Source: Dysgonomonas sp. 520 (lineage in GTDB: Bacteria > Bacteroidota > Bacteroidia > Bacteroidales > Dysgonomonadaceae). From it: DNA of 64,000 nucleotides. The notes under the pieces are model-generated. The model did not search any database, was not told where the DNA came from, and was given only the letters and a program-made list of their open reading frames with translations. This document shows, piece after piece, positions 34,982 through 43,361 of this stretch. The translations under genes and the position numbers were made by a program. Position 1 is the stretch's first letter, and each line of letters starts with the position of its first letter. The stretch lies in NCBI RefSeq assembly GCF_010501095.1, contig NZ_QVMP01000006.1, positions 1 through 64,000 on the forward strand, written 5' to 3'.

Positions 34982-36337
34982 ATGGGCAGAAAGATATTAT
35001 TGGAAAATATAAATATTCCCGGAATAAAGGATTACGAAGTCTATCGCAAAAATGGCGGTTACACGGCTGTTGAGAAAGCGTTGAAGTCGATGACTCCCGA
35101 CGAGATTACCGAGCAGGTGAAAACTTCGGGAATGAGAGGACGTGGGGGAGCCGGTTTCCCTATGGGGATGAAGTGGAGCTTTATCGACAAAAAATCGGGA
35201 AAGCCTCGGCATCTGGTTGTAAATGCCGACGAATCGGAACCGGGTACATTCAAAGACCGCTACCTGATGGAGCACATTCCTCATCTTCTGATCGAAGGTG
35301 CTATAATATCCAGCTTTGCATTGGAGGCAAACCTTTCGTATATCTACATTCGTGGAGAATATATGTGGGTATACAATATTCTGGAAAAAGCCATCAAAGA
35401 GGCTTATGCAAACGGTTGGCTTGGAAAAAATATCTTAGGCACAGGGTATAATCTTGATTTGCATGTGCATTGCGGTGCAGGTGCTTATGTGTGCGGAGAG
35501 GAAACAGCCTTGATAGAATCGCTCGAAGGAAAAAGAGGGAATCCTCGTATGAAACCACCTTTTCCTGCGGTTAGTGGTTTGTGGGCAGAACCAACTGTGG
35601 TTAATAACGTTGAATCTATCTCTACTGTTCCGTGGATTATAAATAATAGTGGCGAGGAATACGCTAAAATAGGTGTAGGACGCTCAACAGGAACGAAATT
35701 AATTTCGGCTTCGGGTCATATCAAGAATCCCGGTGTATATGAGATAGAATTGGGCATGACAGTAGACGAGTTTATGAACTCGGACGAATATTGCGGTGGA
35801 ATGATGGACGACCGTCCGTTGAAGGCATTGGTGCCGGGAGGTTCTTCCGTTCCAATCTTGCCTGTTCACTACATATTTAAAACAGCAAACGGAGAAGATC
35901 GCCTGATGACTTACGAGTCGCTGGCCGACGGAGGGTTTGTGACAGGTTCTTCGCTTGGTTCGGGTGGATTTATCGTATACAACGACACTGCTTGCATTGT
36001 GCGCAATACGTGGAATTTTACACGTTTCTATCATCACGAAAGTTGTGGGCAATGTAGCCCTTGCCGTGAGGGTACAGGCTGGATGGAGAAAATTCTTTAC
36101 CGCATAGAAAATGGTATGGGAACAATGGACGACATAGATCTGCTGTGGGATATACAAAGTCAGATAGACGGAAATACGATTTGCCCTCTGGGTGATGCTG
36201 CCGCTTGGCCTGTAGCTGCTGCGATCCGTCATTTTCGTGAAGAATTTGAGTATCACGTTCGTTTCCCCCAAAAGATAAAAAACAGGGATCACTTTGTTAG
36301 TGAACCGATGGAAAAAGTAAGGCATCTATTAAAATAA
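34982..36337 (+). CDS. nuoF: NADH-quinone oxidoreductase subunit F
   Basis: The 451-residue NADH-binding 51-kDa subunit binds FMN and cluster N3. It shows RGRGGAGFPMGMKWSFI, VNADESEPGTFKDR, GAGAYVCGEETALIESLEG, and the cluster site ESCGQCSPCREGTGWM plus a distal Cys in GNTICPLGDAAAWPV. All family motifs are intact, so this complex I should use NADH rather than ferredoxin alone. It sits 4 bp after nuoE. Confidence 0.96.
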   Translation: MGRKILLENINIPGIKDYEVYRKNGGYTAVEKALKSMTPDEITEQVKTSGMRGRGGAGFPMGMKWSFIDKKSGKPRHLVVNADESEPGTFKDRYLMEHIPHLLIEGAIISSFALEANLSYIYIRGEYMWVYNILEKAIKEAYANGWLGKNILGTGYNLDLHVHCGAGAYVCGEETALIESLEGKRGNPRMKPPFPAVSGLWAEPTVVNNVESISTVPWIINNSGEEYAKIGVGRSTGTKLISASGHIKNPGVYEIELGMTVDEFMNSDEYCGGMMDDRPLKALVPGGSSVPILPVHYIFKTANGEDRLMTYESLADGGFVTGSSLGSGGFIVYNDTACIVRNTWNFTRFYHHESCGQCSPCREGTGWMEKILYRIENGMGTMDDIDLLWDIQSQIDGNTICPLGDAAAWPVAAAIRHFREEFEYHVRFPQKIKNRDHFVSEPMEKVRHLLK

Positions 36338-36349
36338 TTGCTTGGAAAT

Positions 36350-37399
36350 ATGAAAATTAATATAGATGGACATATAATTGAGGTAGATCCGGGAACAACC
36401 ATCCTTCAGGCTGCGCGCATGATTGGTGGACCGAGCGTTCCCCCTACCATGTGTTATTATTCGAAATTGGACGATTGCGGCGGAAAATGCCGTTGCTGTC
36501 TGGTTGAGGTAACAAAAGGCAGTGAGAAAGACCCTCGCCCGATGCCAAAGTTGCAGCCATCGTGTGTTACGGCTGTTCAGGATGGTATGGAGGTGAAAAG
36601 CGCAACTTCCGAGAGAGCCTTAAAAGCTCGCCGTTCCGTGTCTGAGTTTTTGTTGATTAATCATCCGCTCGATTGCCCCGTGTGCGACCAGGCCGGTGAA
36701 TGTGATTTGCAAAACCTGGCTTATGGCAATGAAAACTACAAGTCTCGTTTTAAAGAACAGAAACGCACATTCGAACCGGAAGATATCGGTCCATACATAC
36801 AATTGCACATGAACAGGTGTATACTTTGCTACCGTTGTGTGAAACTGGCCGATCAACTTACTCAGGAGCGTGTTCATGGTGTGATTTGCCGTGGCGACCA
36901 CGCACAGATATCGACATACGTTTCACGTGCTATCGACAACGATTTTTCGGGTAATGTGATTGATGTTTGTCCTGTTGGTGCTTTAACAGATAAGACCTTC
37001 CGTTTCAAGTCACGCGTTTGGTTCAACAAACCGTTCAATGCGCATCGTGATTGTCCTAAATGTTCGGGAAAGGTGGTTTTGTGGATGTTTGGCGATACAA
37101 TTCAGCGTGTGACTGCGCGTAAAGACGAATATCACGAAGTGGAAGATTTTATTTGTAACGAATGTCGTTTCGAGCATAAAGAAAATGTTGAGGATTGGGT
37201 GATAGAAGGGCCTCGCAAGTTCGAAAAATTCTCTGTCATCAATGCAAATAACTATACACGTCCGTTGAAAAAAGTGAAAATAGAAGTTGACGACCTCACC
37301 TTGGAAGGACGTAAGCAGGACGAGAAGAAAATAAGTATGAAAAGTTCGCCGTACGATGAGGACGAGCTGAATGCTATAAACGAGGTAAAAGGAGAATAA
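36350..37399 (+). CDS. nuoG: Compact NADH-quinone oxidoreductase subunit G
   Basis: The 349-residue NuoG lacks the large molybdopterin-type domain of the roughly 900-residue E. coli protein. It keeps the [2Fe-2S] site (MCYYSKLDDCGGKCRCC), the His-Cys3 cluster motif (HPLDCPVCDQAGECDLQN) and a CX2CX2C...CP site (NRCILCYRCVK, VIDVCPVGAL). After residue 225 only a short tail remains, with CPKC and CNEC pairs 37 residues apart in place of the usual N7-type spacing. The ATG at 36350 is preferred to a TTG at 36338. Confidence 0.92.
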   Translation: MKINIDGHIIEVDPGTTILQAARMIGGPSVPPTMCYYSKLDDCGGKCRCCLVEVTKGSEKDPRPMPKLQPSCVTAVQDGMEVKSATSERALKARRSVSEFLLINHPLDCPVCDQAGECDLQNLAYGNENYKSRFKEQKRTFEPEDIGPYIQLHMNRCILCYRCVKLADQLTQERVHGVICRGDHAQISTYVSRAIDNDFSGNVIDVCPVGALTDKTFRFKSRVWFNKPFNAHRDCPKCSGKVVLWMFGDTIQRVTARKDEYHEVEDFICNECRFEHKENVEDWVIEGPRKFEKFSVINANNYTRPLKKVKIEVDDLTLEGRKQDEKKISMKSSPYDEDELNAINEVKGE

Positions 37400-37424
37400 T
37401 TGATGGTGATAAGTTTTGAATTAT

Positions 37425-37463
37425 AATTTTTCACTTTTCATTCTTCATTTTTAATTTAAAAAT
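37425..37463. repeat. AT-rich intra-operon repeat (nuoG-nuoH)
   Basis: TTTTTCACTTTTCATTCTTC followed by an A/T tract to 37463. Its reverse complement resembles the AAGAATGAAAAATTAAAAAT and AAGAATGAAAAATGGAG stretches in the nuoH-nuoI and nuoI-nuoJ spacers. Confidence 0.5.
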
Positions 37464-37464
37464 T

Positions 37465-38499
37465 ATGGATTATATATTTTTATTGGAAAAGCTTATTCTT
37501 ATAGTGATTGTTTTCACTGTCACTTTGGTTTTTGCCATGTACGAAACATGGGCAGAACGTAAGGTTGCAGGCTTCATTCAAGATCGCTACGGACCCAATC
37601 GTGCCGGAATATTCGGATTGTTGCAGCCTGTTTGCGATGGGGCAAAACTTTTCTCGAAAGAAGAATTTATGCCGGCGTCTTCCAACAAGATACTGTTTGC
37701 GTTAGGGCCATCCGTGGCAATGATTGTTTCATTGCTGGGTTCTGCCGTAATTCCCTGGGCAAAAGAGTTTGTCGTATTCGGTTACCATTTTGTGCCGCAA
37801 GTGGCAGATGTGAACGTGGCTTTGCTTTACGTTGTGGCAGTTCTTTCCACAGGCGTTTACGGAATAGTGCTTGGAGGCTGGGCATCGGGTAATAAATACT
37901 CGTTAATCGGTTCTATCCGAGCAGGAGCACAAATGATATCTTACGAAATTGCGATGGGATTAGCCTTGATAGCTCTGGTGATGATGACAGGCTCGCTCAG
38001 TCTTCGTGAAATTACAGAGCAACAAAGCGGAATGGCTTGGAACGTATTTGTACAACCGTTGACTTTCCTCATATTCCTGGTTTGCTCGTTTGCCGAGTGT
38101 AACCGTACACCGTTCGACTTGGCAGAATGTGAATCGGAATTGGTGAACGGCCACCACACAGAATTTTCGTCTATGAAGATGGCATTCTATATGTTTTCGG
38201 AATATGTATCCATGTTTTTCTCTTCGGCTCTCATTTCGGTACTGTTTTTCGGTGGATATAATTATCCGGGAATGGATTGGGTCAGCGAAAACTGGGGTGT
38301 GAATATTGCCAATCTGTTGGCTGTCGGGTCCATTCTTGCCAAGACAACATTCTTTGTGTTCTTCTATATGTGGATTCGCTGGACAATTCCACGATTCAGA
38401 TACGACCAGTTGATGCGTCTTGGATGGAAGATGTTATTCCCTCTGGCTCTGATAAATATATTCATTGTAGGAGTTGTCATTCTTATAATGAAGAATTAA
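37465..38499 (+). CDS. nuoH: NADH-quinone oxidoreductase subunit H
   Basis: The 344-residue membrane subunit has eight helices and forms the quinone entry channel. Motifs include RYGPNRAGIFGLLQPVCDGA, the acidic loop AECNRTPFDLAECESELVNG and HTEFSSMKMAFYMFSEY. Length and topology are normal. A spacer of 65 bp with AT-rich repeats separates it from nuoG. Confidence 0.95.
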   Translation: MDYIFLLEKLILIVIVFTVTLVFAMYETWAERKVAGFIQDRYGPNRAGIFGLLQPVCDGAKLFSKEEFMPASSNKILFALGPSVAMIVSLLGSAVIPWAKEFVVFGYHFVPQVADVNVALLYVVAVLSTGVYGIVLGGWASGNKYSLIGSIRAGAQMISYEIAMGLALIALVMMTGSLSLREITEQQSGMAWNVFVQPLTFLIFLVCSFAECNRTPFDLAECESELVNGHHTEFSSMKMAFYMFSEYVSMFFSSALISVLFFGGYNYPGMDWVSENWGVNIANLLAVGSILAKTTFFVFFYMWIRWTIPRFRYDQLMRLGWKMLFPLALINIFIVGVVILIMKN

Positions 38500-38552
38500 G
38501 AATGAAAAATGGAGAATGGCTCAAAGCGACAAAACTTGTAACTTGTAACTAA
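38488..38552. repeat. AT-rich intra-operon repeat (nuoH-nuoI)
   Basis: AATGAAGAATTAAGAATGAA and onward, then CAAAGCGACAAAACTTGTAA and a second CTTGTAAC. The first part matches the nuoG-nuoH and nuoI-nuoJ spacers, the second the nuoA-nuoB spacer (GAAGCGACAACAACTTGTCA, TAACTTGTAACTAA). Confidence 0.5.
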
Positions 38553-38560
38553 ATAGAATT

Positions 38561-39064
38561 ATGTCAATAAAAAATATATCCCTCTCGGGCAAAAAAGTAG
38601 AAGCCTCCCGGAAAAAAATGAGTTTTTTGGAAAGCATTTATTTCATTGCCATCCTGAAAGGGATGATGATAACAATAAGGCACTTTTTCAAAAAGAAAAT
38701 TACGGTGCAATATCCAGAACAGAAACGCGAATTCAGTCCCGTATATAGAGGTCAGCATGTTTTAATGCGTGACCAAGAGGGTAGGGAGCGTTGTACTGCG
38801 TGCGGGCTTTGCGCATTGGCTTGTCCTGCCGAAGCAATAACCATGACAGCTGCCGAGCGAAAGAAAGGTGAAGAGCATCTTTATCGTGAAGAAAAATACG
38901 CTGCTGTTTACGAAATAAATATGCTTCGCTGCATTTTCTGCGGATTGTGCGAGGATGCCTGTCCCAAGGAAGCCATATTCCTGACTAAATCGCAAGAAAT
39001 GGTTAAGGTAGGTATGGATAGGGAAAGTTTTATCTATGGAAAAGATAAACTGGTTGTAAATTAA
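38561..39064 (+). CDS. nuoI: NADH-quinone oxidoreductase subunit I
   Basis: The 167-residue ferredoxin-like subunit carries clusters N6a and N6b: ERCTACGLCALACPAEAI and MLRCIFCGLCEDACPKEAIF. An amphipathic N-terminal region docks it to NuoH/NuoA. An internal ATG at residue 20 could also serve as the start; the first ATG is kept. It lies after a repeat-filled spacer. Confidence 0.94.
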   Translation: MSIKNISLSGKKVEASRKKMSFLESIYFIAILKGMMITIRHFFKKKITVQYPEQKREFSPVYRGQHVLMRDQEGRERCTACGLCALACPAEAITMTAAERKKGEEHLYREEKYAAVYEINMLRCIFCGLCEDACPKEAIFLTKSQEMVKVGMDRESFIYGKDKLVVN

Positions 39065-39091
39065 AAATTAAGAATGAAAAATTAAAAATAT
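39063..39091. repeat. AT-rich intra-operon repeat (nuoI-nuoJ)
   Basis: AAAAATTAAGAATGAAAAAT and onward fills the whole spacer; the same words occur in the nuoG-nuoH spacer in inverted orientation and in the nuoH-nuoI spacer. Confidence 0.5.
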
Positions 39092-39595
39092 ATGATTACG
39101 ATAATTTTTTACATTCTGGCTACGGTTACACTCGGTACTGCAATTTTGACCGTATTGTCGAAACATCCGGTACATAGTGCTGTGTATATGATCGTTTGCT
39201 TCTTTTCCATAGCAGGGCATTTCTTGATGCTCAACGCATTGTTTTTGTCTGTGGTTCATATCATTGTTTATACAGGAGCGGTTATGATATTGTTGCTGTT
39301 TACCCTCATGTTGATGAACCTGAACGAAGATCATGCACCCAAAAAGAAGGTGGCAAGCCGCATAGCAGCCGTTATATCTACCTGCCTGACTGCATTTGTT
39401 CTTTTGGCTGTACTTCTCAAGTCTAATACAGTTATAGATACTTACAGGGCAGAAAATATTGATTTTGCATCGGTGAAAGTGATCGGACAAGTTCTTCTGA
39501 ACGAATACCTTGTTCCGTTTGAATTTGCATCCATTCTGCTTATTGCCTCAATGGTTGGCGCAGTGTTGGTGTCTAAAAGAGAAAAAAAAGCATAA
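39092..39595 (+). CDS. nuoJ: NADH-quinone oxidoreductase subunit J
   Basis: The 167-residue membrane subunit has five helices and the typical HPVHSAVYMIVCFFSIAGHF and VYTGAVMILLLFTLMLMN segments, the latter including the pi-bulge helix that changes during coupling. It is followed 3 bp later by nuoK. Confidence 0.94.
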   Translation: MITIIFYILATVTLGTAILTVLSKHPVHSAVYMIVCFFSIAGHFLMLNALFLSVVHIIVYTGAVMILLLFTLMLMNLNEDHAPKKKVASRIAAVISTCLTAFVLLAVLLKSNTVIDTYRAENIDFASVKVIGQVLLNEYLVPFEFASILLIASMVGAVLVSKREKKA

Positions 39596-39598
39596 GAT

Positions 39599-39919
39599 AT
39601 GTCGAATATATTACAGGAAATAGGAATTAATAACTACATCTACCTTTCGGTATTGCTGTTTTGTGTGGGTGTATTGGGTATTTTGTTCAGGCGCAGTGCC
39701 ATTGTGATGCTGATGTCGGTAGAGTTGATGCTTGCTTCGGCAAACATGTTGCTTGCGGTATTTTCCGTGTATCATCAAGATGCTAGCGGACAAGTATTTG
39801 TCGTATTCTCTATGGCAGTGGCTGCGGCAGAGGTAGCGGTAGGGTTAGCCATATTGGTGGCGATATTCAGAAATATCGGCTCGATTGATATAGAAAAACT
39901 TAAAAACTTGAAAGGATAA
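39599..39919 (+). CDS. nuoK: NADH-quinone oxidoreductase subunit K
   Basis: A 106-residue protein with three helices and two conserved membrane Glu residues in VMLMSVELMLASANMLL and AAEVAVGLAILVAIFR, which form part of the proton path of complex I. Length is standard. It lies 6 bp before nuoL. Confidence 0.95.
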   Translation: MSNILQEIGINNYIYLSVLLFCVGVLGILFRRSAIVMLMSVELMLASANMLLAVFSVYHQDASGQVFVVFSMAVAAAEVAVGLAILVAIFRNIGSIDIEKLKNLKG

Positions 39920-39925
39920 TTTCGG

Positions 39926-41812
39926 ATGGAAACAGTTTTTGTATTATTACTTTTGATTTGTCCTTTTACAGGATTTTTAATAAACCTGCTTGCAGGAAAG
40001 AAAATGGGCAGAACATTGCCCGGTATCATTGCTACAACTGCCGTTAGTGCGAGTTTTGCCATATCGTTATTTTATTTTATTCAGATACTATCAACTAACG
40101 CACCTGTTGAAGTACGCTTGTTTGATTGGGTTACTTTCGGAGAGTTTAGTATCGGGTTCGATCTTGTACTAGATCAGCTCTCACTGCTTTGGCTGTTGGT
40201 TGTAACGGGAATAGGCGCGCTGATACATGTCTATTCGACAGGATATATGAAAGACGATGAGAATGTAGACCGTTTTTTCTCATATCTCAATCTATTCATC
40301 TTTTTCATGATACTTCTTGTTACGGCAGGAAACCTCGGTATCATGTTCATCGGATGGGAAGGTGTAGGTCTTTGTTCTTATCTTCTGATAGGGTTCTGGT
40401 ACAAGAACCAATCGTATAACGATGCTGCTAAAAAGGCATTCATAATGAACCGTATAGGAGACTTAGGATTTCTTGTAGGTTTGTTTATATTGGCTTATCT
40501 ATTAGGAACGGTTGATTTCAGAGCTATGTCGTTCGAACTTTCCGATATTTATGGTATAGATAAAAAGTTGTTAGGAGTAGCAGCATTGTGCCTTTTTGTT
40601 GGTGCAATGGGTAAAAGTGCTCAGATTCCGCTCTATACATGGTTGCCCGATGCGATGGCAGGTCCGACACCTGTTTCGGCATTGATTCATGCCGCTACGA
40701 TGGTTACGGCAGGGATTTTTATGGTAACTCGTATGAGTTTCCTTTTCGACCTGATACCCGATGTTCAGACTTTCATAGCCATCGTAGGTGCGGTTACAGC
40801 ACTGTTTGCAGCGTCAATCGGTATTGCACAGACAGATATAAAGAAAGTTCTGGCTTATTCCACTGTTTCTCAACTTGGATTGATGTTTATGGCTCTGGGA
40901 TTTGGAGCCTATCATGTGGCAGTTTTCCACGTTATCACGCACGCGTTTTTTAAAGCCTGCCTGTTCCTTGGTTCGGGTTCGGTGATACATGCTATGGGCG
41001 GAGAACAGGATATGCGTCGCATGGGAGGATTGAAAAAAGTGATGGGCGTAACTTTTGTTACTTTCCTCATTTCCACCTTGTCAATATCGGGAATACCTCC
41101 TTTCGCAGGATTTTTCTCGAAAGATGAAATAATGCTGGCGGCATTCGAACACAACAAGATTCTGTGGGCGATAGCTGCACTGGCATCCTTGTTAACGGCC
41201 TTTTATATGTTCAGGGTGTTGTTCCTCACATTCTATAAAGATTTCAGGGGAACGGCAGAACAGAAACACCACTTGCACGAGTCGCCCAAGTCGATGACTA
41301 TGCCTCTGATCGTTCTTGCGATATTAGCAACAGTTGGAGGCTTGATCAGTCTTCCTTTCGGCTTCAATTGGCTGAACGGCTATCTGCAACCTGTTATTCT
41401 TAACTTGCAAGGTGTAGAACATCACAGCCTTGATTCAACAGGTTGGATATTGATGGGAGTTTCCACCGCTATCGCACTGATCGGTTTCGGTTTGGCATAT
41501 TCTAAATACATATCAAAATCGGCAGTGCCACAAGAAGACGATAAGATTGGAGGCTTTGCTAAAGTCCTTTACAACAAATATTATATTGACGAGATATACA
41601 ATACTGTTTTCATAAAGCCTATCTATGCAATGGCAGATTTTTTCAAGAATGTGGTGGAAAAAATCGTAGCTGCATCCGTATTGGCTTTTGGTAAAGGTAT
41701 TGCTATTTTATCGGTATATACCAAGGCCTTGCATAACGGAAGCGTAGGATTTTATCTCTTTGTGTTTGTTATAGGCTTTTGCTCGGTAGTTTTTTGTTTA
41801 CTCCTTATATAA
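39926..41812 (+). CDS. nuoL: NADH-quinone oxidoreductase subunit L
   Basis: The 628-residue antiporter-like subunit has about sixteen helices. Conserved blocks are GWEGVGLCSYLLIGFWY, MGKSAQIPLYTWLPDAMAGP, SALIHAATMVTAGIFMVTR and the Lys-bearing DIKKVLAYSTVSQLGLM. A long C-terminal lateral helix region is present (residues 480-628). It is a proton-pumping subunit at the distal end of the membrane arm. Confidence 0.95.
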   Translation: METVFVLLLLICPFTGFLINLLAGKKMGRTLPGIIATTAVSASFAISLFYFIQILSTNAPVEVRLFDWVTFGEFSIGFDLVLDQLSLLWLLVVTGIGALIHVYSTGYMKDDENVDRFFSYLNLFIFFMILLVTAGNLGIMFIGWEGVGLCSYLLIGFWYKNQSYNDAAKKAFIMNRIGDLGFLVGLFILAYLLGTVDFRAMSFELSDIYGIDKKLLGVAALCLFVGAMGKSAQIPLYTWLPDAMAGPTPVSALIHAATMVTAGIFMVTRMSFLFDLIPDVQTFIAIVGAVTALFAASIGIAQTDIKKVLAYSTVSQLGLMFMALGFGAYHVAVFHVITHAFFKACLFLGSGSVIHAMGGEQDMRRMGGLKKVMGVTFVTFLISTLSISGIPPFAGFFSKDEIMLAAFEHNKILWAIAALASLLTAFYMFRVLFLTFYKDFRGTAEQKHHLHESPKSMTMPLIVLAILATVGGLISLPFGFNWLNGYLQPVILNLQGVEHHSLDSTGWILMGVSTAIALIGFGLAYSKYISKSAVPQEDDKIGGFAKVLYNKYYIDEIYNTVFIKPIYAMADFFKNVVEKIVAASVLAFGKGIAILSVYTKALHNGSVGFYLFVFVIGFCSVVFCLLLI

Positions 41813-41826
41813 TTTAGAAAAAGAAA

Positions 41827-43263
41827 ATGGATATCGCTATTATACTAATCATTCTGTTGGCAGGAACATTTGTTACATTCTTTTCGGGAGATAAGTATGC
41901 TTCGAGGGTAGCATTGTCTTTCAGCATCCTGACGGCAGCTTACTCTTTATTCCTGTTGCTTCAGTATCATACCACGGGCGCAGAATATTCGATACAATGG
42001 GTGGCATCGCCCAATCTTAATTTTTCGTTGAAATTGGACGGATTGTCGTTGTTGATGATTCTTCTCAACTCGATATTGTTGCCTGTTATTATCCTGACAA
42101 CATTGCCTCATAAAGTACCATTCGAGAAATTGCTTTATAGTTTGGTTATGTTTATGTCATTTGCTATGACCGGTGTGTTTTTGAGCAGCGATGCGCTTCT
42201 TTATTATGTGTTTTGGGAAGCGTCGCTTATCCCTATCTATTTCATCATAGTGATGTGGGGTAACGGAGACAAGTCGAAGCGTCGTCAGGCAGCGATGACT
42301 TTCTTCATCTATACATTTGCCGGGTCACTGTTTATGATGGCTGCGATCATCTATATGTATTCTAAAACAGGTAGTTTCCAGTTGATGGATTTCTACAATG
42401 CCGATCTGAATACGACCGAACAGATATGGGTATTCCTCGGATTTTTCTTTGCTTTTGCCATCAAGATTCCTATTTTCCCTTTCCACTCGTGGCAAGCCAA
42501 TGTGTATCAACGTGCTCCGCTAATCGGAACCTTGTTGTTGGGCGCATTGATGTCGAAGATGGGGTTGTACAGCGTTATCCGTTGGCAATTGCCGATAGCA
42601 CCTTATGCACTGCATAAATTTCAAGGGATAATACTTGTTTTGTGTATCATCGGTGTGATTTATGGTGCGATAATAGCCCTAAGGCAGAGCAATCTGAAGC
42701 GGTTTTTTGCTTATGCTTCTCTGTCTCATGTCGGATTTATCGCAGCCGGAACATACGCCCTTACTTTTGACGGACTATTGGGAGCCGTAATACTTATACT
42801 GGCTCACGGATTTGGTATTGTTGGACTGTTCCTTTCTGCCGAAATTATTCATAGAAGAATGAATACGACACAGATACCCGAAATGGGAGGCATAAAAGGA
42901 GTGGCACCGAAATTCACAATCGCATTCTTGTTGATGGTTTTGGCTTCGATAGCTATTCCGCTATCGTTCAACTTCACGGGTGAGTTTACTATCATGTATG
43001 GCCTGTATCAGGTGAATATCTGGTATGTGATTTTCATCGGCACATCCATGTTTCTGGGAGCGTTCTTTATGTTGAGGATGTATCAGCAGGTGATGTTGGG
43101 TGAGTGGACGTTTAAAGGCGCATTTAAAGATTTGACTCTCAATGAAGGGTTTATTTTCATCATATTGATTGCTGTTGTTTTATTCTTCGGTATCTACTCG
43201 AAACCGATAGTAGAAATTGTTACACCGGCATTACAGGAAATTTTGGTTTATATAAACAGATAA
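41827..43263 (+). CDS. nuoM: NADH-quinone oxidoreductase subunit M
   Basis: The 478-residue antiporter-like subunit has fourteen helices, with YYVFWEASLIPIYFIIVMWG (key Glu), FFFAFAIKIPIFPFHSWQAN and QSNLKRFFAYASLSHVGFIA. It follows nuoL by 14 bp. A family-A palindromic repeat separates it from nuoN. Confidence 0.95.
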   Translation: MDIAIILIILLAGTFVTFFSGDKYASRVALSFSILTAAYSLFLLLQYHTTGAEYSIQWVASPNLNFSLKLDGLSLLMILLNSILLPVIILTTLPHKVPFEKLLYSLVMFMSFAMTGVFLSSDALLYYVFWEASLIPIYFIIVMWGNGDKSKRRQAAMTFFIYTFAGSLFMMAAIIYMYSKTGSFQLMDFYNADLNTTEQIWVFLGFFFAFAIKIPIFPFHSWQANVYQRAPLIGTLLLGALMSKMGLYSVIRWQLPIAPYALHKFQGIILVLCIIGVIYGAIIALRQSNLKRFFAYASLSHVGFIAAGTYALTFDGLLGAVILILAHGFGIVGLFLSAEIIHRRMNTTQIPEMGGIKGVAPKFTIAFLLMVLASIAIPLSFNFTGEFTIMYGLYQVNIWYVIFIGTSMFLGAFFMLRMYQQVMLGEWTFKGAFKDLTLNEGFIFIILIAVVLFFGIYSKPIVEIVTPALQEILVYINR

Positions 43264-43270
43264 AGGATTG

Positions 43271-43334
43271 TTTGTCATGCCGATGGTAAGAAGCATTTTT
43301 GACATAGATTCTTCGTTACACTCAGAATGACAAT
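43271..43334. repeat. Palindromic GTCAT-CTGA repeat (family A, copy 3)
   Basis: TTTGTCATGCCGATGGTAAG and the inverted TTCGTTACACTCAGAATGAC pair around a short centre. It has inserted inside the nuo operon between nuoM and nuoN without breaking either gene. Confidence 0.75.
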
Positions 43335-43361
43335 CGCTTAAAAAAATAAGATAATTGTATA

